From assembly GCA_965656525.1 (NCBI GenBank), contig CBFHKY010000002.1, positions 124,001-188,000 of the forward strand: 64,000 bases of DNA, in the 5' to 3' direction. Within the stretch, counting starts at the first letter, position 1; every line of letters starts with the position of its first letter. A program made the position numbers and the translations under genes. This document shows, piece after piece, positions 28,433-37,486 of this stretch. The notes under the pieces are model-generated. The model made no database searches and was not told the DNA's origin. It saw only the letters and a program-made list of their open reading frames with translations. Source of the stretch: Pseudomaricurvus sp965656525. Its GTDB lineage: Bacteria; Pseudomonadota; Gammaproteobacteria; Pseudomonadales; Cellvibrionaceae.

Positions 28433-29629
28433 CTAAAGAGAGCTACGTTGCTTACTCCAGATGAGCCACAAGCACAGTATCGAACACACCGCCTGAGAGG
28501 CTACGACAGACAACAAAGATTCCGGCAACAAAGACGACAAGCCCAAAATAACACCGCCGATTGCAAACTGAGTGGCTCCCATCAGTGCCGCCGCTGTTCC
28601 ACTGTTTTTAGGAAAATATTCCATAAAGCAGGCCTGGGTATTTGATGTAATTGCTCCCATAGCGCCAACAGTAATCATCATTGCGGGTAGAAATAGCCAC
28701 AAATTGGGAGACATAAGGACCACCGCCAATAAAAGCAGTACCCCCACTCCTTGCACACTCAAACTGTAACGCAAAATAGCGAGCGGTGACATTCGATGTA
28801 AAAACCAGCGGTTTGCAAAATTTGCGACGATCATCAACACAATATTGGCCCCAAACAGCAGGGAAAACTGACTAGGGCCAACATCGAAGTGCTCTTGATA
28901 AATATAAGCAGAGTGGGCAATAAACAGCAGCATTACGGTAAAAGCAAAAGTCTGCAAGAGCATAAACCGCAACGCCGGCTTAACCGCCACAACAGCCTGA
29001 TAACGTGCCCAAACGCTCATAACTGAACTCGTAGCGACACCCTCGGAGGACCGCTGCGCATTAAAGACCAACCAACGCAAAAAACCCGCCATGAGCAGTG
29101 AATACCCACTCAGAAAAATAAAAATACTGGGCCAACCCCACATTAATAACAGCGCACTGCCAAAACTGGGAGCGATTGCCGGTGCAATAATAGTGATTAA
29201 ACCAATCAAGCTAAAAAAGCGTGCCGCATCTTTTCCCGAAAAGCGGTCGCGCACCAAGGCAGGGACACAAACCATTGCCCAGCCTCCACCGAACGCTTGT
29301 ACACCACGCCACGCTAACAAAGACTCTATTGCCTGCACCTGAGATAAAAAGAAACTCGCCACAGAGAACACCAAAAGCCCTGTTAGCATCACGATTGGGC
29401 GGCCAAAGTGATCAGACAGAGGGCCCGCCACCAATTGCCCTAATGCCAACATAAAGACGTACACCGCGATCGATAAAGAAATATCGTGTACTTGCACGTC
29501 AAGACTTTCCGCCATAGCAGGGAAAGCAGGTAAATAAGTGTCCAACGCTAACGGCGCCAATGCCATGGTCATCGCCAAGACAACGGCAGTTTGATAGTAC
29601 TTACTGTGGGCTGCACTTATTGCTGGCAT
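28433..29629 (-). CDS. Bcr/CflA-family multidrug efflux MFS transporter
   Basis: 398 residues, 12 membrane segments. LDTYLPAFPAMAESL in TM1 and LGQLVAGPLSDHFGRP in loop 2-3 are the Bcr/CflA signatures; the antiporter motif near AFGGGWAMVCVPALVRD also fits. It probably exports drugs or small metabolites by proton antiport. It converges with fghA. Confidence 0.9.
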   Translation of the reverse strand: MPAISAAHSKYYQTAVVLAMTMALAPLALDTYLPAFPAMAESLDVQVHDISLSIAVYVFMLALGQLVAGPLSDHFGRPIVMLTGLLVFSVASFFLSQVQAIESLLAWRGVQAFGGGWAMVCVPALVRDRFSGKDAARFFSLIGLITIIAPAIAPSFGSALLLMWGWPSIFIFLSGYSLLMAGFLRWLVFNAQRSSEGVATSSVMSVWARYQAVVAVKPALRFMLLQTFAFTVMLLFIAHSAYIYQEHFDVGPSQFSLLFGANIVLMIVANFANRWFLHRMSPLAILRYSLSVQGVGVLLLLAVVLMSPNLWLFLPAMMITVGAMGAITSNTQACFMEYFPKNSGTAAALMGATQFAIGGVILGLSSLLPESLLSVVASQAVCSILCLWLIWSKQRSSL

Positions 29630-29755
29630 GGTATTCTCGGCTAGATGTCAGGGCTGTTGAGTTTTTGAAAAGACAAATTGACTAGATCAGGTGTAGACTG
29701 TTTTCTAAATGCAAACCTGACGAGCAGTCAATTTATCATCAAAGCTGCAGGCAAA

Positions 29756-29787
29756 AAAAAAGCTTAGCATTTCTGCTAAGCTTTTTT
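29756..29787 (-). terminator. Bidirectional terminator after tRNA-Arg
   Basis: AAAAAAGCTTAGCA and TGCTAAGCTTTTTT form a 14-bp stem with a 4-base loop. It lies 6 bp past the tRNA CCA on the minus strand. Confidence 0.92.
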
Positions 29788-29792
29788 AAATA

Positions 29793-29869
29793 TGGCGCAT
29801 CCGGGAGGATTCGAACCTCCGACCGCTCGGTTCGTAGCCGAGTACTCTATCCAGCTGAGCTACGGATGC
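29793..29869 (-). tRNA. tRNA-Arg (anticodon ACG)
   Basis: 77 bases with CCA encoded. Acceptor GCATCCG/CGGATGC, anticodon stem CTCGG/CCGAG with loop CTACGAA, and T-loop TTCGAAT are all present. The anticodon ACG (read as ICG) decodes CGU/C/A. Confidence 0.97.
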
Positions 29870-29887
29870 GTTGCTGTTGAGGCGCGT

Positions 29888-29916
29888 ATATTAGTGATAC
29901 ACCCACTTTGAGTCAA
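29888..29916 (-). promoter_or_regulatory. Sigma-70 promoter of tRNA-Arg
   Basis: On the minus strand TTGACT, 17 bp, TAATAT, followed by a GC-rich discriminator (ACGCGCC) typical of stable-RNA promoters. The 5' end of the tRNA is about 20 bases downstream. Confidence 0.85.
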
Positions 29917-30042
29917 GCCCTTTATGTAAAAAAATCAGTAACTTTTTCAATAACTTACTCATATCGTCGAGCTGATTTAAAAACTCAAAAAATAAAGAAC
30001 AAAAAGAACTCGGTGCGATTATTAATTAATCACAATAAGCAC

Positions 30043-30079
30043 TAGACATCCCTTCCTTTCTTTATGATAATGATTATCA
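30043..30079 (+). promoter_or_regulatory. Promoter with perfect Fur box over the -10
   Basis: TAGACA (30043-30048), 17 bp, GATAAT (30066-30071) is a good sigma-70 promoter. The 15-base palindrome TGATAATGATTATCA at 30065-30079 is an exact match to the 7-1-7 Fur consensus and covers the -10. The predicted start near 30078 leaves about 19 nt before the ATG at 30097. Confidence 0.88.
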
Positions 30080-30096
30080 ATAACAAAGGAGGGGTT

Positions 30097-30594
30097 ATGC
30101 TTAGAATACTGCCAAACCAAGTCCGCGAAAGATATTTCGACCACCCATCATCTGCCATCCAAGATTTTCGGCAGCACATGACAACAGGCATCCACTATCA
30201 CAACCAGAAACAGTTCTCTGACGCCATCACAGAATTTCAGGCCGCCACACTGATCAGTCAGCTACTGATAGAGAAAGAGCCACTGGTGGGATACCGCTGC
30301 TATTTGAAATTGAAAATTGCGGTCGCCCATAACTTATCCGCCAGTTATGCCGCTCTAGGCCAACTCCATCATGCGGAAGACATCCTGCGCGAGCTGCACG
30401 AATCGCTTCTCTGCATTTGTCAGTCTCATGATGTCTCTCGTCACCTTCGGACAGAAGCACTAGGTGCGCTAGACAACTCCCTATTCGCTCTGACCAATGT
30501 CTTAAGTATACAAGGGAAACTGTGTGATCTATTTGCCATCATTGAAGCTACTGACCGGCAAGCAAATGTCGCCGTGCAAGAACTGCTGCATTAA
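30097..30594 (+). CDS. Small TPR-like protein of unknown function under a Fur box
   Basis: 165 residues from the ATG at 30097, set by the strong ribosome-binding site AAAGGAGGGG three bases upstream; an in-frame ATG at 30064 lies inside the promoter. The protein is all-helical and soluble, with two TPR-like stretches: HYHNQKQFSDAITEFQAAT and NLSASYAALGQLHHAEDILR. It has no signal peptide and no metal-binding motif. The operator predicts repression by Fe-Fur, so it should be made under iron starvation. A strong terminator follows at once, so it is monocistronic. I do not recognise a named family. The TonB receptor beyond is convergent. Confidence 0.82.
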   Translation: MLRILPNQVRERYFDHPSSAIQDFRQHMTTGIHYHNQKQFSDAITEFQAATLISQLLIEKEPLVGYRCYLKLKIAVAHNLSASYAALGQLHHAEDILRELHESLLCICQSHDVSRHLRTEALGALDNSLFALTNVLSIQGKLCDLFAIIEATDRQANVAVQELLH

Positions 30595-30604
30595 ATATAG
30601 CCAA

Positions 30605-30635
30605 AAAAAATGCCGACATAACGTCGGCATTTTTT
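30605..30635 (+). terminator. Bidirectional terminator between the TPR-like gene and the TonB receptor
   Basis: TGCCGAC and GTCGGCA stem with a 5-base loop, flanked by an A-run and a T-run. It serves both convergent genes. Confidence 0.92.
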
Positions 30636-30674
30636 AACATTGCTTATAAACTAAGCATTAACTGCTGTGATCAC

Positions 30675-33092
30675 TTAGAAGTTGTAGCGAACATTTACGC
30701 CAAACTCACGTGGAGCAACAATACTTACACCACGGTAAGAAGTTTCTCCAGTAGTGGCTGCAGGCGCTCGATAGCTTACTGACGAAACAGCAGCATTGCG
30801 GCTCAACACTTCATCAGCTTCGAACACATTTTTACCGTAGAACATCACTTCCCACACACCTTCAGGATCACGAATACCAGCATACAGGTTCACTGTTTGG
30901 TAGGCATCGACATCATCTACAGGGTTTGTAGGATCATTCTCAGAATCACCGTACATGGTCACCAAACCACGAACATAGGCGTCAAGGTCTCCCATTGGAA
31001 TGATGTATTCGGATTGCAGGGTCGCGGTCCACAATGGAGCGTAATTTGAACGCACATTGGTCTCACAGCTTGCCAGGTTATCACCACCTGTTGCTGCACG
31101 AATCTCAGCTATAGTTGGTATCGTTCCACCGTACACGTTACAAGGGATAGTGCCGTTATCAATCTCACCTTTTGACCAGCTCATCAACGCGTTGACGTTC
31201 CAGTTTTCAGTAATATCATAGAAAGTTTCAACTTCGATACCGTAAACTGTTACAGGCACAGCGGCTACAAAGTTAAAGTTTCCAACGCTTTCTATGATAC
31301 CTTGGCTTGGATCCGTTGGGTCGACGTATTCAGTTTCGACGTAAAATACACCATCACCACCAGCACGATAAGGATAATTTTCAAATTCTTGCAAGTAAGC
31401 TGCCACGTTTAAACGTAAACGATTATCCATCCAGCTAGATTTAATGCCTAACTCGTAAGAATCAGATGTTTCAGGATCCAAATTTAAGAAGGAGTTTTGA
31501 CGCGGTGACTTAGCTACACTGAAGTCACCAACGGCTTCAATACCAGGGCGCCAAGAGGAACCGTACGAGAAGTAACCCATCATGTTATCGGTAAACTGCT
31601 GCTTCAGCGACAAGGAGAAAATATTCTGGCTCCACTTATTGTCGCCCTCAGCTATCGTATTACCACTCACAATCAAGCTGCTCTTATCTTCATAGGAAAT
31701 ATGACGAGCACCTACAGATAGCTCGGTATCATCCGTCACATAAAAAGTGGCGTTCCCATAGATTGAACGTTCAACCGATTTACCTCTACGCTCAATAGGC
31801 GTCTCTATGGCACTTGCAAAAACACCGGGGATAAATACAGCTGTACGGTTGATCAGATCCGTTGGAGATGAACCTTTTTGCTGCAGAGCGCCAACAACGA
31901 AATCTAACTTATCATTCAGCAGCGGCTCTGAAGTCGAAAAGCGTACTTCATGGCTGGTCTGACTTGTGTCAGTCACTAAGTCTTGACCAAATGCATCAAG
32001 AGCACGCGGGTCAGAAGGCCCGAAAAAGTCACCCGTATCTTGAGACTCAAAGCGCTCAGTTAACTGCTTGGTTTGTGAGCCTGCATAGTTCAATTGAAAA
32101 CCTTCAAAATCATATTGAACTTCAAGACCTGTTCTTGCCAGCTCCTGACTGCTATAAGTCATGGCGTCAGCAACGCCTTTACGATCTTGCGCGGTGATAT
32201 ACACTGGGCTCGCCGCAAGCGATGGATCAGCAATCGATGCAGACTCAACATGGGGCACATTCCAGCGCTGAGGCTTAATATTTTGATGCATCAAGTTGAT
32301 AGACAACTCATCGGTGGGCTCTGCACGCAAAGATACACGCCATCCATCAATCTTAGTTTTATCTTCGTCACCGGTTAAAATGCTTTTTACCTGCGCGCCT
32401 TCATTCTCGTCATAAAATCCAGCAAACCGTAACGCTAGCTTATCCTCTGCGAGAGGGATGTTCACAGCAGCACGATAGCTCTGACCACCTTGGTCTGTAC
32501 CGGTAGCATCGACATAGCCGCCAAACTCATTCAGGTCAGGGCGACGGGTAGTAATAGTGATTGAACCTGATGGAGATGCACGACCGCGAAGAGTACCCTG
32601 AGGACCACGCAATACCTCTACTTGACCCACATCAAACATAGCTTGTACAGCTGATAACGGGGAAATTGGGGAATCGTTCAAATAGAATTCGACTGTAGGG
32701 TTATTACCACTGGCAAAGGTATCAAAACGAACACCACGCACAGAAGCGTTAGGTGCAATGGAATCTTCTTCTAGAGTCAAGCCTGCAACATTACTTTGCA
32801 AATCAGCAAAGTTGCGAATATTCAGTTTGTCCAGATCATCACCTGTTACAACGTTAACTGTAAGTGGTACGTCCTGAATACTTTCGTCTTTACGACGGGC
32901 CTGTACAATAACCTCTTCTAAGGTTCCCATCCATGCATCATCTGACGCATTGTCCTGTGCAAGAACTGGCATTGAACCCATCGCCATAAGAGATGCCGCA
33001 GCAGCAATGCTACCAACAGTTAGGCGCTCTTTGGTGATTTGTTTAATAGATTGGCTTAGTTTGGTTTCACGTGTCTTGAAACGCATCGGCAA
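30675..33092 (-). CDS. TonB-dependent outer-membrane receptor, substrate unknown
   Basis: 805 residues. A long signal peptide ends near VLAQ (about residue 46) and a TonB-box-like EEVIVQARR follows. The plug domain carries VPLTVNVVTGDDL and VEVLRGPQGTLRGRASPSGSITI; the C-terminal barrel ends VNVRYNF. It belongs to the large receptor class common in aquatic gammaproteobacteria and sphingomonads, for which sugars, lipids or siderophores are all possible. No Fur box or riboswitch was found upstream. The ribosome-binding site AGGAG lies seven bases before the ATG. Confidence 0.93.
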   Translation of the reverse strand: MPMRFKTRETKLSQSIKQITKERLTVGSIAAAASLMAMGSMPVLAQDNASDDAWMGTLEEVIVQARRKDESIQDVPLTVNVVTGDDLDKLNIRNFADLQSNVAGLTLEEDSIAPNASVRGVRFDTFASGNNPTVEFYLNDSPISPLSAVQAMFDVGQVEVLRGPQGTLRGRASPSGSITITTRRPDLNEFGGYVDATGTDQGGQSYRAAVNIPLAEDKLALRFAGFYDENEGAQVKSILTGDEDKTKIDGWRVSLRAEPTDELSINLMHQNIKPQRWNVPHVESASIADPSLAASPVYITAQDRKGVADAMTYSSQELARTGLEVQYDFEGFQLNYAGSQTKQLTERFESQDTGDFFGPSDPRALDAFGQDLVTDTSQTSHEVRFSTSEPLLNDKLDFVVGALQQKGSSPTDLINRTAVFIPGVFASAIETPIERRGKSVERSIYGNATFYVTDDTELSVGARHISYEDKSSLIVSGNTIAEGDNKWSQNIFSLSLKQQFTDNMMGYFSYGSSWRPGIEAVGDFSVAKSPRQNSFLNLDPETSDSYELGIKSSWMDNRLRLNVAAYLQEFENYPYRAGGDGVFYVETEYVDPTDPSQGIIESVGNFNFVAAVPVTVYGIEVETFYDITENWNVNALMSWSKGEIDNGTIPCNVYGGTIPTIAEIRAATGGDNLASCETNVRSNYAPLWTATLQSEYIIPMGDLDAYVRGLVTMYGDSENDPTNPVDDVDAYQTVNLYAGIRDPEGVWEVMFYGKNVFEADEVLSRNAAVSSVSYRAPAATTGETSYRGVSIVAPREFGVNVRYNF

Positions 33093-33482
33093 CTCCTAAA
33101 TTTTTATTATTAACTTTATTATCAGCAATAGCTAAAAGACCACTCTGACCTTAAACCGTTCTTGGTTTGGCATAGAAGCATTTCTTTTGCAGTCGATAGA
33201 ATAGACACTTTTTATAGCCGCGACAATAGCCCCCAACCATAAAAAAGCACAAAAACCACCGCAAACAAAAAAGGAATTGGTATTGTAGCCACACTGTCTG
33301 CTCAAGTCGCGCCCCAGCGTGTTGGAGCTCGATCTTAAAATAGTATGAGCTCGATATATTTAGCGATAATAAAAGCTGCAAGAAAGGAGCGACAGAGAAA
33401 GCTGTTTTCATAGAGCAATACATGGTCACTGTAGTGCGATTTCAGCCATTGGGCTTACAGGCACTACAACGATCAGCAAATA
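33093..33482 (-). other. Intergenic region upstream of the TonB receptor
   Basis: About 390 bp, AT-rich near the receptor. It holds the receptor's ribosome-binding site and a GATAAT hexamer at about 33116-33121 (minus) without a clear -35. A 92-codon frame at 33151-33429 (minus) has no ribosome-binding site or familiar composition and is rejected. I see nothing else. Confidence 0.5.
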
Positions 33483-33516
33483 AAAAAGGGCTTGCCCGTG
33501 AAGGCAAGCCCTTTTT
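33483..33516 (-). terminator. Terminator after tRNA-Ser
   Basis: AAAAAGGGCTTGCC and GGCAAGCCCTTTTT form a 14-bp stem with a 6-base loop, 6 bp beyond the tRNA 3' end on the minus strand. Confidence 0.93.
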
Positions 33517-33522
33517 AGTAAA

Positions 33523-33610
33523 TGGCGGAGAGAAAGGGATTCGAACCCTTGATACGTTGCCGTATACACGCTTTCCAGGCGAGCTCCTTCAACCACTCGG
33601 ACACCTCTCC
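33523..33610 (-). tRNA. tRNA-Ser (anticodon GGA)
   Basis: 88 bases with CCA encoded and a long variable arm (GTGTATACGGCAACGTATC). The anticodon loop CTGGAAA gives GGA, decoding UCC/UCU. Acceptor GGAGAGG pairs with the 3' CTCTCC. Confidence 0.97.
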
Positions 33611-33707
33611 GCAGAGGTAGCGCTTTTAGAGCCCAAACACCAGCTTTGCAGCACGTCTACGGTACTGCAGAAAAGAAGATTAGTTCGGCTCTTTCAGCGA
33701 GGGCGGT

Positions 33708-33736
33708 ACTTTACACAAACAGTTTATGAAAAACAA
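33708..33736 (-). promoter_or_regulatory. Candidate promoter of tRNA-Ser
   Basis: On the minus strand TTGTTT, 17 bp, TAAAGT, followed by the GC-rich ACCGCCC discriminator. The leader would be about 90 nt. It overlaps the 3' end of the nitroreductase gene (stop at 33739), whose transcript would run into the tRNA. Confidence 0.6.
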
Positions 33737-33738
33737 TG

Positions 33739-34302
33739 TCATTTGACGGGCCATGCCTGAAAAAAGTCTTCTGTCGATAAATCAGGGGCTGGCTTAGTTA
33801 CCACTGCAGGCGTTCCCAGGTAAATAAACCCAATCACAAACTCTGAATCTTGAATTTCTAGCCCCGACAGTACGTTCTGGTGGTTAGCAAGGGCCCCTGT
33901 TCGCCAATAGGCACCAATGCCCTGGACAAAGGCGGCATTAATGATATTTTGTACGGCAGCACCGGCCGTTACCATTTGCTCCCAATCTGGCACCTTGCGG
34001 TGCTCTTTGTAGCTAGCAATAGCGACTATTATCAATGGAGCTCTTAGCGGCATGTTTCGAAAGCGCTCACGCTCACCAACGGTTAGCGAAGGGTCATCCG
34101 CCTCGGCCGCCCTTTCAAATACCGCACCAAGAGCTTGCAGCCCTTCACCTTCCACCTCTAAAAAACGGTAAGGCCTTAGCTTTCCATGATCAGCAGCTCT
34201 GAGTGCCGCCCTATACATTACTTGGCGCTGCTCTGCACTCGGGGGCGGTGACTGCAATTTACTGCAGGAAACTCGATTCACCAAAGCATCTATTGCTTCC
34301 AT
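33739..34302 (-). CDS. Nitroreductase family protein, YdjA-like
   Basis: 187 residues from the ATG at 34302, chosen for the AGAGGAGAA ribosome-binding site; nine further codons are open upstream. The flavin-binding Arg/Ser region (NRVSCSKL), AADHGKLRPYRFL, and the dimer-interface AAVQNIINAAFVQGIGAYWRTG match small YdjA-type nitroreductases. Its physiological substrate is unknown. Confidence 0.9.
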   Translation of the reverse strand: MEAIDALVNRVSCSKLQSPPPSAEQRQVMYRAALRAADHGKLRPYRFLEVEGEGLQALGAVFERAAEADDPSLTVGERERFRNMPLRAPLIIVAIASYKEHRKVPDWEQMVTAGAAVQNIINAAFVQGIGAYWRTGALANHQNVLSGLEIQDSEFVIGFIYLGTPAVVTKPAPDLSTEDFFQAWPVK

Positions 34303-34526
34303 GTACTTCTCCTCTGACCTTTTCGGCATTCTACTGCTCAGAAAAACCCCATACCAGTAAAATTGCTAGCGGTTTTCACATCATGATCCATACTTAACAG
34401 CAAATAATCGGCCAGCCTTTAAGAATCAACAAGATCTGCCGACAGGGTAACTATTCATTGCTGAAAGCTTCCTTTATATGGGTGTATGAGCAGATTCAGC
34501 CACTGTAGCAAGTATTGGGATTTATT

Positions 34527-35843
34527 ATGCAGATATCCAGCTGGGTACTTTACGGTATCGCCGAAGTAGTCGGCGTTTTATTATTGCTCTCTCTGTTCCT
34601 CCTCATTCAAACCCGCAACCTAAAAAAGCTGGTTAAACGGTTGCAGAAAAGGCTGCTAGATTTGGTGCAAGAGACCAAAAATTTACGTGCGACATGCTCA
34701 GAACTTGAATCTGCTGTAGTTGACGGAAACACCTATGAGAAAATGCTGGATGATCAGCTCGAACAAAACCTCAGATACCACGCCTCTCTGAATCCAGACC
34801 AAGACATCACTCTAGACCTCAATAATGATACGCCTTTAGAGCGCCAAATTGCCTCTGTTCGCCACGCCTTTTTAAGCGGAGAAAAAGAAGCATACCTTCA
34901 CAGCAAAAAAAAACCGACACCTCACTGGCCTGTTATCCATGAAAAACTTTTTCAACTGATGACGTTTTTTCGCAGCCCTTCAGACGCCCCTCCCAGCCAA
35001 GCTGATGACACCTCTGAGTTACTGGAGGCATTAGCCGAAAAAGACGCTCGTATAGAAAACCTAGAAAAATTCAAAACATTGTTTTTTGAACTTGAAGATA
35101 AATGGCTTACAGCACAAGGACAAGCCAGTGATTACCAACAGCAAATCAGTGAACTAACCGCGGCACACCCTGAAAGTGAATCCTTAGATGAATTGATGCA
35201 GCATTACCAAAACTCTTTTAATGAATTTGGCGCCGAACTCAGCAATATCAACCCCAAAAGCGGTGGTAGCATTACTCAAATTGTTGACAACACAACCCCC
35301 GCCCCCCAAGAGCATACAGAAGAGCTGGAACACCTTAAATCCGTAGCAGCCAATCAGCATCAGCTTATCAGTGAGCTTCAGCAACGCTTAACGGTAGCCT
35401 ATTCTGCCGCGGATAAGGATTCCATCATCGACGAGATGAAGCAGCAGTTGTCACAGCAGGTGCGCTTTATGGAAGAGTCTGAGACATGCATCAATTTGCT
35501 GGAGGAGGAGCTCGACCAAACCCACCGTAAAATGGCCTCACTCACTCAAGAGCTGAACCAATCTGAAAAACAGACAATGCGAGCAAACCAGCAAATGCCC
35601 AAAATGGAAAAAACACTCATCGCCTTGCAAGAGAAGCTAGAAGCTCTTTTAGACGAGCGAAGCGCCATGAATCATTCACTCAAACAGGCACAGCAAGAAA
35701 ATGAACAACTGGTCTCGCAACTGCAGGCCACCATGAAAACCGCCACCAACGATACCGGCGCCACAAAAGAACAACTGAAACAGCTTCAGAAGCAATACAC
35801 AGAACTGGAAAGCAAATACTTAACACTTAGAATGCAATCTTAG
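34527..35843 (+). CDS. Membrane-anchored coiled-coil protein, unknown function
   Basis: 438 residues from the ATG at 34527; a TTG at 34515 is possible. One N-terminal membrane segment (WVLYGIAEVVGVLLLLSLFLLI) is followed at once by a basic stretch (KKLVKRLQKR), predicting Nin-Cout. The rest is cytoplasmic, acidic and rich in Gln/Glu/Leu heptads, with long coiled coils at about residues 35-70 and 270-435. There is no enzymatic motif. The adenylate cyclase gene follows about 190 bp later on the same strand. I do not recognise a named family. Confidence 0.82.
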   Translation: MQISSWVLYGIAEVVGVLLLLSLFLLIQTRNLKKLVKRLQKRLLDLVQETKNLRATCSELESAVVDGNTYEKMLDDQLEQNLRYHASLNPDQDITLDLNNDTPLERQIASVRHAFLSGEKEAYLHSKKKPTPHWPVIHEKLFQLMTFFRSPSDAPPSQADDTSELLEALAEKDARIENLEKFKTLFFELEDKWLTAQGQASDYQQQISELTAAHPESESLDELMQHYQNSFNEFGAELSNINPKSGGSITQIVDNTTPAPQEHTEELEHLKSVAANQHQLISELQQRLTVAYSAADKDSIIDEMKQQLSQQVRFMEESETCINLLEEELDQTHRKMASLTQELNQSEKQTMRANQQMPKMEKTLIALQEKLEALLDERSAMNHSLKQAQQENEQLVSQLQATMKTATNDTGATKEQLKQLQKQYTELESKYLTLRMQS

Positions 35844-36033
35844 ACCCACTCAATTGATGTTAGACAAACCTCTTTAAAAGTCCTACTATCTGTGGGCGTT
35901 TTGTGCCTAGACCATGATTTAACACGAACTTTATGCTGATCTTTGGCCCATTAGGTTTATAGCCACTCTTGAAGCTCAACGTCTCGCCTACCGATCCCTG
36001 TAAGGACCTTCTGCAACTACAGCAGATTTGCGT

Positions 36034-37413
36034 ATGATCAACGAAGAAGAAAAAGACATCACAACGTGGGACACCATAAAATCTCAGTACTATTTCAGGG
36101 CACTGATTTGCTTTGCTGCAGCTGGGACATTAGCTTCTCAAATATCTTTTTCTGACATCAACGCTCTGTTTGCAGGGGTGATGGTGTTTTGTCTGATCTA
36201 CGTATACGCCGCTTACCGAATCAGCAATTGGGCCCCGATAAAACTGCAAGAACGAACTGATCAAATATTAGGCTTCGTTGACGCGGGACTGGTTGGCTTT
36301 GTATTAGCACTGTGTAATTTTAGTCTTTTACCAACTATTTTATTTGTCACAATGGTTCAGTTCAATGCACTGCTAAACGGCGGCGGCCAACGCTGGGCCA
36401 AAGATGCTATTGCCTTTGCCAGTGGCGCCTTACTGAGCTTGCTGGTGCACCAGCCCAAGTGGATTTTTTCCTCTCAGTTAAGTGTGAGTGTTGCTAGCCT
36501 GATTGGAATTTCTACCTATTTTTTTGCTACGGCCTTGTACACATTTTCGCAAATCAACAGTTTAAAGAAGCAAGTAAGTCAACTTAAGATTGAAAAAAGC
36601 ACTTTCAAACTTCGAGCTTACCGCTTAGCACGCTATCTAAGCCCACAAGTTTGGGCCGCAATTAATGAAGGACGAGACAGTAGTCTACAAACTGAACGCA
36701 AGCGCTTAACCATTTTCTTTTCTGACATTAAGGACTTCAGCCAACTCTCAGAAGAAATGGAAGCTGAAACGCTCACCGATATTCTCAATACCTACCTCAA
36801 AGAAATGTCTAAAATTGTCGAGCAATACGGCGGCACCATCGACAAGTTCATGGGTGATGGGATCATGGTGATTTTTGGTGACTCGGACAGCAAAGGCATC
36901 AAAGCGGATACCATTCGCTGCGTCTCAATGGCCATTGCGATGCGCAAACACATGAAAGTTTTGCAGCAGCGCTGGCTCGCTCAAGGCATTAAGCGGCCTA
37001 TGCAAATCCGCATGGGGATCAATACGGGCTACTGCACCGTTGGCACCTTTGGTACCACACATCACCTAGATTATACTGCCTTAGGAACTCACGTTAATCT
37101 AGCGAGCCGTCTAGAATCTGCCGCATCCCCAGATGAAATCCTGCTCAGCTATGAAACTTGGTCTTTGTGTAAGGACACCGTTATGTGTCGTGACAAAGGA
37201 GAAGTAACCGTAAAAGGCTTCAGTCATCCAATTAAAGTTTACAGCGTAGTGGGATTACGAAAAGATCTAGGCCGAAATCAAAGCTATTTTGAACACACTT
37301 TACAGGGATTTTCCATGCATCTGGACATGGGTAAAGTGAGAAACTACGATCGTGAGCGTGCGATTGAAGCGCTGGAGAAAGCCGCTAAGATTCTTAAGGA
37401 AAAGAAAACTTAA
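36034..37413 (+). CDS. Membrane class III adenylate cyclase
   Basis: 459 residues from the ATG at 36034 (TTG six bases earlier is possible). About five or six membrane segments fill residues 20-175, then a short coiled coil (QINSLKKQVSQLKIEK), then the cyclase domain. All class III essentials are visible: metal Asp231 (FFSDIKDF) and Asp275 (FMGDGIM), adenine-selecting Lys271 and Asp346 (LDYTALG), and transition-state Asn355 and Arg359 (VNLASRLE). It should therefore make cAMP, like CyaB of Pseudomonas with its MASE2 sensor. The membrane part is the likely sensor; its signal is unknown. Confidence 0.9.
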   Translation: MINEEEKDITTWDTIKSQYYFRALICFAAAGTLASQISFSDINALFAGVMVFCLIYVYAAYRISNWAPIKLQERTDQILGFVDAGLVGFVLALCNFSLLPTILFVTMVQFNALLNGGGQRWAKDAIAFASGALLSLLVHQPKWIFSSQLSVSVASLIGISTYFFATALYTFSQINSLKKQVSQLKIEKSTFKLRAYRLARYLSPQVWAAINEGRDSSLQTERKRLTIFFSDIKDFSQLSEEMEAETLTDILNTYLKEMSKIVEQYGGTIDKFMGDGIMVIFGDSDSKGIKADTIRCVSMAIAMRKHMKVLQQRWLAQGIKRPMQIRMGINTGYCTVGTFGTTHHLDYTALGTHVNLASRLESAASPDEILLSYETWSLCKDTVMCRDKGEVTVKGFSHPIKVYSVVGLRKDLGRNQSYFEHTLQGFSMHLDMGKVRNYDRERAIEALEKAAKILKEKKT

Positions 37414-37486
37414 AACCATCATACAATCATACCTCTCACATCAAAAGTACAGTGGTTTTGACTTCTATTGCGTTAATACACCTGCC

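Noticed and set aside
33151..33429. 92-codon minus-strand frame upstream of the TonB receptor
   Set aside because: No ribosome-binding site, Cys/Phe-rich composition unlike its neighbours and no recognisable domain; it lies in an AT-rich intergenic region.
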